Assembly: GCA_017561285.1 (NCBI GenBank)
Contig: JAFZDG010000218.1
Span: forward strand, 1-6,380
DNA: 6,380 bases
DNA from: Bacteroidaceae bacterium
Lineage (GTDB): Bacteria > Bacteroidota > Bacteroidia > Bacteroidales > Barnesiellaceae_A
Reading direction: 5' to 3'
Shown in pieces: positions 1 to 4,856 of the stretch (position 1 is its first letter; every line of letters starts with the position of its first letter). Made by a program: the position numbers and the translations under genes. The notes beneath the pieces were generated by a model. That model saw only the letters and a list, made by a program, of their open reading frames with translations. It was not told the origin of the DNA and did no database searches.

Positions 1-2285
1 ATTGTAAGGTTCTTGATGTAGTTTTGATTGTCCTTATCAACACTCTCAGTTACACCAAACAAACCGGCATAAGCATAATTGTCAGCATCGAGAGCAATCT
101 CAGCAATCTTCAAGTTCTTGATAGTGTAACCGTTACCATCGAAGTTACCCATAAAGCCATGATCTTTGTATGCTGAACCTATAGGAGTCCACTCTTCGTT
201 GTTAAGGTCAATGTCAGCACCAAGTTTAATAGTCTTACCCTCAAAATAGTCAGCTCCGGTATTTACCTTTTGGGCAAAAGTTCTAAGAGCAGCAGCAGTT
301 GAGAGTGTCAAATTGCCATCAACATAGTATATACCGGCATTGGCAGCTTCATTGAATGCTTGAACATACTCTACACGATCAATGATAACTTTGCTACCGG
401 CACAGCCAGTCAAAGTGTAACCACGACCAACATAACCTGCATAGTCGAATACTTCAGCAACCGAGCCATCGGCATTTGTACCAGACAATGCACCAGTGTA
501 AGTACAGCCTGTGAGCGTACAAACTTTCTTTGCACCATCGGCCCAACCACCGGCGATACCACCTACACGATAGTGGTCATGAGCACGACCTTCGCGACCG
601 GCTGTGATAGTAACGTCGCCAGTAGTGTGGCAGTTTGTAAAGGTTTGATCACCGGCTGCGAGACCAATAATACCACCGGCAAAGAACTTAGTACCTGTTA
701 CAGGAACGTTAGAAGAGCAGTCCTCAAATACTGATTTACCTTGCAACTGACCGGCAAGAGCACCTACGTTGTTGTTTGCCTTGAGGTAGCTACCATCGTT
801 AGCTCTAACATGAACATTCTTCATAGTTACATTACCGTAAGAGTTACCACCGGCAACAACAGCTACGCGGCTTGCACCGTTAGCAGTAACTGTAGCCTCA
901 ACCTTGATATTACCATTAACTGTTACATCCTCGATTCTTGAAGTACCCTCCAAAGAACCGGCAACAGCACCAATATGACCTTGGCTGTGGTCGATATCCA
1001 AGCAAGCGATATTCAAGTTCACATTTGTGAATGTTACATTCTTGATGGTTGCATCCTTAGCATAACCAAAGAAACCGATATAAGCCTTACCCTCTATAGC
1101 CTCAGTCTCAACAATATTGAGGTTATTGATAGTGAAGCCTTTACCATCGAATTCACCTTTGAAAGGAGTGTTTTCGCCGACACCAATAGGAGTCCACTCA
1201 TTGCCACCGAGATCAACATCTTGAGTCAATTCAATAGTTACACCTTCGAGGCTATTACCAGCGGCACGAGTTGTTGTACCATTCACCAATTCGGCAAGCC
1301 AAGCAAGCTCAGCACCTGTTGAAACGGTATAAGTATCTGTTTCACCATCATAATCAGGCTCTGTAACTGATGTACCGTCCCACACCTCAATATTTTCAGA
1401 CTCATCACCAAATTCGTCTTCAATCTCAACATCGAAGCCAATATAATTAGTCAAAAGTGAACCATAGATATTGGTACGGTGATTGGCCTTAACGGGGATA
1501 TTGGTAAATGTGCAAGTTTTCACACCATTGTTATCACCGTAGCTAAATTCTACATCAACAACTTTTTGGTCTCCCACAAGGAGGTAGTTCATAGCCAAGT
1601 AGTCGTAACCGGCAACGGGAAATTCACCTACAGCCGCAACGGTATCTACGGGGCGTGTGTTGAGAGCAAAAAGTTGGTCCTCTATAAGACTCTCGGCAAC
1701 GATATTACCATCAACAAGATTGAGTGCAGAATATACATCAACCTTTACGCTGGTCTTCTCGGCGCTCACACCATCGAGTTTATTGAGGTCGTTAGTACCG
1801 ATGTTGAGTTGAGCAAAGGGACGACGAAGTGTTACCTTCTCGGTCTTAGTGCGGTCTGCTGTTACCTCATAGTAGCAGTAGAAAGCATCGCGACGTTCAT
1901 CGTTGCTAACAGCACCGGTGTAGCTAACATTCATCTGAAGGTTCTTGAAGTCAATTGTGTAAGGAGCATTTTCATTGGCAGCCCAGAAAAGTACATTGTA
2001 AGTCTTACCGGCAGCCAATTGAATGTTGACTTGTGTACTACCATTGATAGTGGTTGTGGCAGGAGCGATACGTTCGATACGCGCATTGTTTGCGTCATAC
2101 ACTGCATACTGCAATTGAGTGGCTGTAGCACCATCGCTGAAGGCACGTGTAGCCATTTGGGGAGTGCTAATCTCAAACGAGATAGTAGCCTCGCCGTTGC
2201 CAAGGAAATCATTCTCTTTTTGGCAAGCTGTTGTAAGCAACAACACCATTGTTGCGAACAAACTGAAAAATAGGTTCTTTCTCAT
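1..2285 (-). CDS. Large surface lipoprotein with N-terminal DUF6562/fimbrillin-like domain and GLUG-like repeats (partial, C-terminus off window)
   Basis: The frame is open from ATG at 2285 to the left edge, giving 761 whole codons and no stop. Residues 1-20 form a lipoprotein signal peptide (MRKN, then a hydrophobic stretch ending LLLTTA) before Cys21. The next residues, QKEND, resemble the acidic lipoprotein export signal of Bacteroidota, which suggests display on the cell surface. Residues about 31-280 (from GEATISFEIS to NHRTNIYGSLLTN) look like the DUF6562/fimbrillin-like domains of gut Bacteroidales; this is recognition from memory. An acidic linker (about 285-318) follows. Two similar blocks come next: 318-420 and 658-761. 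Each has a DxDL motif, EWTPIG (W364, W699), F-x-G-x-FDG-x-G and TI-x-NL-x-I. GLUG-like motifs are HIGAVAGSLEG, VGALAGQLQG and VGGIAGGWADG. Such repeats usually form beta-helical adhesin-like domains. The ligand is unknown. There is no Shine-Dalgarno; the start is supported by the signal peptide that follows directly. Confidence 0.9.
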   Translation of the reverse strand, partial: MRKNLFFSLFATMVLLLTTACQKENDFLGNGEATISFEISTPQMATRAFSDGATATQLQYAVYDANNARIERIAPATTTINGSTQVNIQLAAGKTYNVLFWAANENAPYTIDFKNLQMNVSYTGAVSNDERRDAFYCYYEVTADRTKTEKVTLRRPFAQLNIGTNDLNKLDGVSAEKTSVKVDVYSALNLVDGNIVAESLIEDQLFALNTRPVDTVAAVGEFPVAGYDYLAMNYLLVGDQKVVDVEFSYGDNNGVKTCTFTNIPVKANHRTNIYGSLLTNYIGFDVEIEDEFGDESENIEVWDGTSVTEPDYDGETDTYTVSTGAELAWLAELVNGTTTRAAGNSLEGVTIELTQDVDLGGNEWTPIGVGENTPFKGEFDGKGFTINNLNIVETEAIEGKAYIGFFGYAKDATIKNVTFTNVNLNIACLDIDHSQGHIGAVAGSLEGTSRIEDVTVNGNIKVEATVTANGASRVAVVAGGNSYGNVTMKNVHVRANDGSYLKANNNVGALAGQLQGKSVFEDCSSNVPVTGTKFFAGGIIGLAAGDQTFTNCHTTGDVTITAGREGRAHDHYRVGGIAGGWADGAKKVCTLTGCTYTGALSGTNADGSVAEVFDYAGYVGRGYTLTGCAGSKVIIDRVEYVQAFNEAANAGIYYVDGNLTLSTAAALRTFAQKVNTGADYFEGKTIKLGADIDLNNEEWTPIGSAYKDHGFMGNFDGNGYTIKNLKIAEIALDADNYAYAGLFGVTESVDKDNQNYIKNLT

Positions 2286-2332
2286 AGTTTATAATAAAAA
2301 TGTTTAATAAAAAATGTTTCAATAGGGCCTTG

Positions 2333-2385
2333 TTTACAACCACTTAGCACATTATATATGCACAATAGGGTGCAATGGTTGTAAA
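2333..2385 (-). promoter_or_regulatory. Leader stem-loop in the 5' region of the large lipoprotein gene
   Basis: A perfect 10-bp inverted repeat, TTTACAACCA (2333-2342) and TGGTTGTAAA (2376-2385), extends to 12 bp with one G-U pair on the minus-strand transcript. The loop holds GCAC and two GTGC copies, so a small inner stem (TGCAC/GTGCA, 6-nt loop) can form in either of two registers. It lies about 50-100 nt upstream of the lipoprotein start, right after a candidate -7 box, so it would sit near the mRNA 5' end. It could stabilise the mRNA, control translation, or be a DNA operator. No function is shown by the sequence alone. Confidence 0.5.
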
Positions 2386-2393
2386 TTAATTCA

Positions 2394-2401
2394 CAAATGT
2401 A
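2394..2401 (-). promoter_or_regulatory. Candidate Bacteroidota -7 promoter box for the large lipoprotein gene
   Basis: Read on the minus strand this is TACATTTG, an exact match to the Bacteroidota -7 consensus TAnnTTTG. It would place transcription start near 2388, at the base of the leader stem-loop, and give a 5' leader of about 100 nt. The -33 element is weak: the nearest clear TTTG lies 27 nt upstream, farther than the usual 19-21 nt. The region is AT-rich, so a chance match is possible. Confidence 0.35.
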
Positions 2402-2537
2402 AATATAAATTCACAACCCACACCTTATCAAAATACTAATATTTGTTAAATTAAGTGATTAAAGGAGCTTTTTAACAGTACGAGCAGCAGATTTATCGGG
2501 GTATCGATGATGGATATAACCATATGTAGAAAGGAGC

Positions 2538-2563
2538 GAAGACTCTTCCCGTCTGCCAGACGG
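2538..2563. repeat. Two adjoining short palindromes at the edge of the hairpin-rich element
   Basis: GAAGA-C-TCTTC (2538-2548) is directly followed by CCGTCTG-C-CAGACGG (2549-2563), a perfect 7-bp inverted repeat around a single base. They lie 24 bp outside the REP-like arm that ends at 2588. No T-tract follows on either strand, so they are poor candidates for an intrinsic terminator. Their match to the rest of the element is not evident, and they may mark an older or longer boundary of it. Confidence 0.55.
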
Positions 2564-2587
2564 TCTCGTTGGAGTGTAATTCAGAAT

Positions 2588-2630
2588 CCGGGCACTTCGC
2601 CTTCGCTTCGCTCGGCTCGTACCCGGCTAC
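2588..2630 (-). repeat. REP-like hairpin, left arm (GTAG head plus palindrome)
   Basis: Read on the minus strand, GTAG (2630-2627) is followed by CCGGGTAC (2626-2619), a 23-nt interior rich in GCGAA, and GTGCCCGG (2595-2588). The two outer segments form an 8-bp stem with one T-G wobble. The interior can form a weak GCC/GGC stem. The preceding ATATG is shared with the right arm. Confidence 0.6.
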
Positions 2631-2638
2631 CATATCGC

Positions 2639-2674
2639 GCACCACAAGGGTGCTGCGACACGTTCTTGCGAACG
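2639..2674 (-). repeat. Two accessory stem-loops of the left arm
   Basis: On the minus strand, CGTTC-GCAA-GAACG (2674-2661) is followed after 7 nt by GCACC-CTTGT-GGTGC (2653-2639), then the 8-nt linker GCGATATG and the GTAG-headed palindrome. The second hairpin has the same stem and loop sizes as its right-arm counterpart, but with different stem bases. Confidence 0.55.
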
Positions 2675-2746
2675 ACCTTTGCAATATCGCATCGTTGATA
2701 AACGAGGATCGTACGAAACCGCTCTTAACAAGTTTCCGTCAAACGG

Positions 2747-2780
2747 GGTGCGAAGCACCGGTTGAGGGGCTTTATGCCCC
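2747..2780 (+). repeat. Two accessory stem-loops of the right arm
   Basis: On the plus strand, GGTGC-GAA-GCACC (2747-2759) is followed after 6 nt by GGGGC-TTTAT-GCCCC (2766-2780), then the 8-nt linker GAAATATG (2781-2788) and GTAG. The order and spacing mirror those of the left arm. Confidence 0.55.
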
Positions 2781-2788
2781 GAAATATG

Positions 2789-2826
2789 GTAGCCCCGTAC
2801 GAGGTGCGCAGCACCGAAGTGCGGGG
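2789..2826 (+). repeat. REP-like hairpin, right arm (GTAG head plus palindrome)
   Basis: On the plus strand, GTAG (2789-2792) is followed by CCCCGTAC (2793-2800), an inner hairpin GGTGC-GCA-GCACC (2803-2815) and GTGCGGGG (2819-2826). The outer segments form an 8-bp stem with the same T-G wobble as the left arm. The palindrome ends 14 bp before the stop codon of the small lipoprotein ORF at 2841-2843. Confidence 0.6.
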
Positions 2827-2840
2827 TAAAGGTATTGTTA

Positions 2841-2972
2841 TCAAATATTTGCGCCACTCACGTTGTAGTCTTGCGGTTGGAAAGGTTTATCACCCGTTCC
2901 CAAGCCATCACAAGCAACGAGGGTGAGAAGCATAGTTGTCACACCCAACACTTTGATAAAATTGAGTTTCAT
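2841..2972 (-). CDS. Small predicted lipoprotein, 43 residues, last ORF of the dtd-deoC operon (possibly an N-terminal remnant)
   Basis: The ORF starts with ATG at 2972, 24 bp after the deoC stop, and ends with TGA at 2843-2841. It begins MKLNFIKVLGVTTM and has a hydrophobic segment with a good lipobox, LVAC, placing the lipid-modified Cys at residue 21. The mature part would be only 23 residues (DGLGTGDKPF, then QPQDYNVSGANI) with no recognised domain. Position and strand suggest cotranscription with deoC. Two readings fit: a genuine tiny lipoprotein, or the signal-peptide end of a longer lipoprotein cut short. The second is attractive because the hairpin-rich element begins 14 bp after the stop, and the tail DYNVSG is, from memory, like the opening of longer Bacteroidota lipoproteins. 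No downstream continuation is seen in any frame. Confidence 0.6.
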   Translation of the reverse strand: MKLNFIKVLGVTTMLLTLVACDGLGTGDKPFQPQDYNVSGANI

Positions 2973-2996
2973 ATAATATATAGCTAACCGATATTA

Positions 2997-3878
2997 TCAG
3001 AAATATTTCACCTCTTCGCCCCAGATGTCGCTGAGCAGGTTGTTGGCCAAGCGGCTTGCTCCGATGCGGAAGTAGCGGTTGGTGAGCCAATCTTCGCCCA
3101 ATACGGCAGCCACTACGCAATAGTACTTAACAGCATCGGCTGTGGTAGAGATGCCTCCGGCGGGTTTGAAGCCTATCATTGTGCCGGTCTTGTCGTAGTA
3201 CTCTTTGATGGCTTGACACATCACGTATGCCGCTTCGAGGGTTGCTGCCGGCTCTTGCTTACCGGTAGATGTTTTGATAAAGTCGGCACCCGAATAGATG
3301 GCAAGCAACGAGGCTTTCTTTATCATCGAGGCTGTTTTAAGAGCACCTGTTTCGAGAATGACCTTGAGGTGGGCATCGCCGCAGGCACTTTTGAGCTCGG
3401 CAATCTCGTCGCATACCTCTTCGTAGTTTCCGGCCAACATATCGCCCACGTTGATTACGATATCTATCTCATCGGCACCATCTTTTACGGCAAGCATCGT
3501 CTCGGCAACTTTCACTTCGGAGAATGTTTGCGAAGAGGGGAAACCACCCGAAACACAGGCTATATTTACGTCCGATACTTCGAGATTCATACGCACCGTA
3601 GCCGCGTAGTTGGGATATACGCAAAGGGCTGCTACGTTGGGCATATCGCCATGCTCGTTTTCAAAGTCGTTTACACGCTTGGTAAAGCGGGCCACACTCT
3701 CGGTATGGTCTTCGCTGCGCAAGGTTGTAAGGTCTATGCAGTTGAAGAGTTGCTTATACACCTCTACATTATTATATTTCTCATAGTTTTCGCGAACTAT
3801 TTTCTCTACCGCCATTTGTACAGTAGCATCGTCAAGCTCGGTAACATACTGAGCCAGAGTCTTTTCGTATTTATTCAT
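2997..3878 (-). CDS. deoC: Deoxyribose-phosphate aldolase DeoC
   Basis: This class I aldolase cleaves 2-deoxy-D-ribose 5-phosphate to acetaldehyde and glyceraldehyde 3-phosphate, the last step of deoxynucleoside catabolism in the cytoplasm. The 293-residue protein shows the family's key segments: CIDLTTL (47-53), VYPNYA (88-92 onward), EIDIVIN with catalytic-type Asp139, FIKTSTGK with the Schiff-base Lys202, and GFKPAGGI with Lys238. The C-terminal FRIGASRLANNLL carries the phosphate-binding GAS. It is about 35 residues longer than the E. coli enzyme; the excess is mostly an N-terminal helical extension, which I believe is common in Bacteroidales. Its start lies 2 bp after the stop of the MazG-like gene, so the two are almost certainly cotranscribed and probably translationally coupled. 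No deo-type phosphorylase or mutase is nearby. Confidence 0.97.
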   Translation of the reverse strand: MNKYEKTLAQYVTELDDATVQMAVEKIVRENYEKYNNVEVYKQLFNCIDLTTLRSEDHTESVARFTKRVNDFENEHGDMPNVAALCVYPNYAATVRMNLEVSDVNIACVSGGFPSSQTFSEVKVAETMLAVKDGADEIDIVINVGDMLAGNYEEVCDEIAELKSACGDAHLKVILETGALKTASMIKKASLLAIYSGADFIKTSTGKQEPAATLEAAYVMCQAIKEYYDKTGTMIGFKPAGGISTTADAVKYYCVVAAVLGEDWLTNRYFRIGASRLANNLLSDIWGEEVKYF

Positions 3879-3880
3879 AA

Positions 3881-4204
3881 CTATTTGAGTTTGGGATTAT
3901 TTATATGTCGTTCTTTATCGCGCGAGGTCTTTTTCTCCAAATTGCGGGCAAAGGCCTCAGTAAGGTCTATACCGGTCTGATTGGCAATGCAAATGAGCAC
4001 CCACATCACATCGGCCAGCTCATCGGCCAACGATGTCTTCTCGCCGGGCTTGGTCGATTGGTCGCCATAGCTGCGTGCCATGATGCGAGCCACCTCGCCC
4101 ACCTCCTCGGTGAGTATAGCCATATTGGTGAGCTCGCTGAAGTAGCGCACTCCATAGGTTTTTATCCATTCATCTACCTGTCGTTGAGCCTCTTCTATTG
4201 TCAT
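3881..4204 (-). CDS. MazG-type nucleotide pyrophosphohydrolase
   Basis: The 107-residue single-domain protein belongs to the all-alpha NTP pyrophosphatase (MazG-like) superfamily, which hydrolyses (d)NTPs to NMP and pyrophosphate with Mg2+, often to remove damaged or surplus nucleotides. The metal-binding signature EExxE followed by ExxD is present: Glu33, Glu34 and Glu37 in EEVGE, then Glu62 and Asp65 in DELAD. The tail KKTSRDKERHINNPKLK is typical of the short Bacteroidales proteins. An upstream ATG at 4234 would add 10 residues (MYRLTKPRIT) and overlap dtd by 28 bp. I prefer ATG at 4204 because it follows the dtd stop by 2 bp and gives MTIEEAQRQVDEW, the usual family opening. Which nucleotide it prefers cannot be told from the sequence. 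Confidence 0.92.
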   Translation of the reverse strand: MTIEEAQRQVDEWIKTYGVRYFSELTNMAILTEEVGEVARIMARSYGDQSTKPGEKTSLADELADVMWVLICIANQTGIDLTEAFARNLEKKTSRDKERHINNPKLK

Positions 4205-4206
4205 TG

Positions 4207-4659
4207 TTATTCGCGGTTTTGTGAGTCTATACATATAGTTACCGGACCATCGTTTACAAGTGCCACCTGCATATCGGCACCAAACACACCGGTACCTACG
4301 GGCTTGCCTATGGCTTGCGAGAGTCGGCTGCAGAACAGCTCATACATGGGTATGGCATGCTCGGGGCGCGAGGCCTTAATGTACGAGGGGCGATTGCCTT
4401 TCTTGGTAGAGGCATGCAGGGTAAACTGACTCACGACCAGTGCTTCGCCGCCTACGTCGGTGATAGAACAGTTCATAACTCCGTTGGCATCGTCAAAGAT
4501 GCGCAATTGCGAGGTCTTTTTGACGAGCCAATCTACATCTTCCTCGCCATCACGATCTTCTACGCCTATAAGTATGAGCATTCCGCCACCTATAGCCGAG
4601 TGTACCTCGCCGGCTATGGTTACAGAAGCCTCTTTTACTCGTTGTATTACTATACGCAT
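4207..4659 (-). CDS. dtd: D-aminoacyl-tRNA deacylase Dtd
   Basis: Dtd hydrolyses the ester between a D-amino acid (and mischarged glycine) and tRNA, recycling tRNA and protecting translation. It acts as a cytoplasmic homodimer. The 150-residue protein is full length for the family. It starts MRIVIQRVKEASVTI and has the catalytic SQFTL motif at 77-81. The Gly-cisPro motif is GPVT at 138-141, which reaches into the partner's active site and gives chiral selectivity. GNRPSYIKASRPE (88-100) is also conserved. It is the first gene of the operon, about 200 bp after the receptor gene and its terminator. The leader before ATG at 4659 is AT-rich with no Shine-Dalgarno. In Bacteroides I recall uvrC upstream of this cluster; here a TonB-dependent receptor lies there instead. 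Confidence 0.97.
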   Translation of the reverse strand: MRIVIQRVKEASVTIAGEVHSAIGGGMLILIGVEDRDGEEDVDWLVKKTSQLRIFDDANGVMNCSITDVGGEALVVSQFTLHASTKKGNRPSYIKASRPEHAIPMYELFCSRLSQAIGKPVGTGVFGADMQVALVNDGPVTICIDSQNRE

Positions 4660-4766
4660 ATCTATTTATTTATAGAATATAGGATGCGGTTCGGCAGAAA
4701 AAGTTCAAGTAAACTTGTTTTTTCTTCGCTCACCTTTCGCTATATTTATGTTCGATGCAAAATAAC

Positions 4767-4801
4767 AAAAAAAAACCGACATTCTGCATAAAGAATGCCG
4801 G
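4767..4801 (-). terminator. Intrinsic terminator after the TonB-dependent receptor gene
   Basis: Read on the minus strand, CCGGCATTCT (4801-4792), a 6-nt loop TTATGC and AGAATGTCGG (4785-4776) form a 10-bp stem with one G-U pair. Nine consecutive T follow at 4775-4767. It starts 55 bp after the receptor stop codon and separates that gene from the dtd operon. An A-tract on the other side is lacking, so it works in one direction only. Confidence 0.93.
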
Positions 4802-4856
4802 TCAATTCTTTTGAGGTACATATTACCACTATCTATACATAGTCTGCGACAGCACC

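Larger units (their letters stand above)
2588..2826. repeat. REP-doublet-like inverted pair of GTAG-headed hairpins (REPIN/BIME-like element)
   Basis: This GC-rich block sits in an AT-rich gap. It has two diverged arms in inverted orientation around a centre near 2710, where the 8-bp palindrome TCGTACGA (2709-2716) occurs. Each arm, read outward, has a short hairpin, a second hairpin with 5-bp stem and 5-nt loop, an 8-nt linker ending in ATATG, GTAG, and a long GC-rich imperfect palindrome. Known REP sequences are GTAG- or GGAG-headed imperfect palindromes that often occur as inverted pairs and are mobilised by RAYT transposases. The assignment to that class is inference from architecture. 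No transposase gene is in the window, and copy number in the genome cannot be seen here. An alternative is a structured RNA. Confidence 0.6.
2286..2840. other. Intergenic region without a supported gene
   Basis: About 555 bp separate the small lipoprotein from the large lipoprotein gene. The part at 2286-2500 is AT-rich and holds the leader stem-loop and a candidate promoter. The part at 2530-2826 is GC-rich and made largely of palindromes. Short open frames of 63-86 codons cross the GC-rich part on both strands, but they run through the hairpins and show no protein family, so I do not call them. No T-tract terminator is visible after the small lipoprotein. Confidence 0.7.

Noticed and set aside
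1479..2273. 264-codon plus-strand frame, and other plus-strand frames at 360-1322
   Set aside because: They are antisense to the continuous lipoprotein frame, which has a signal peptide and repeat motifs. Long antisense frames are expected here from biased codon use.
2333..2385. Invertible (phase-variable) promoter flanked by inverted repeats
   Set aside because: The repeats are 10-12 bp with only about 30 bp between them and enclose no promoter box. Known Bacteroidales invertons are longer and carry the promoter inside.
2588..2826. CRISPR array, tRNA or rRNA fragment
   Set aside because: There are no regularly spaced direct repeats, no cloverleaf with anticodon arm or CCA-like end, and no recognisable rRNA segment. 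The repeats are inverted.
2493..3120. Short frames of 63-86 codons in and around the GC-rich gap on both strands
   Set aside because: Those at 2493-2857 run through the palindromes, and the one at 2908-3120 overlaps the end of deoC in another frame. None has a leader signal or family resemblance.
4674..4681. TATATTCT as a -7 box for the dtd operon
   Set aside because: It matches TAnnTTTG only partly, the nearest TTG is 24 nt upstream, and the leader would be under 10 nt. The real promoter was not identified.
3213..4791. Plus-strand frames of 158-255 codons across deoC, the MazG-like gene and dtd
   Set aside because: They lie opposite three well-recognised enzymes and have no recognisable products.
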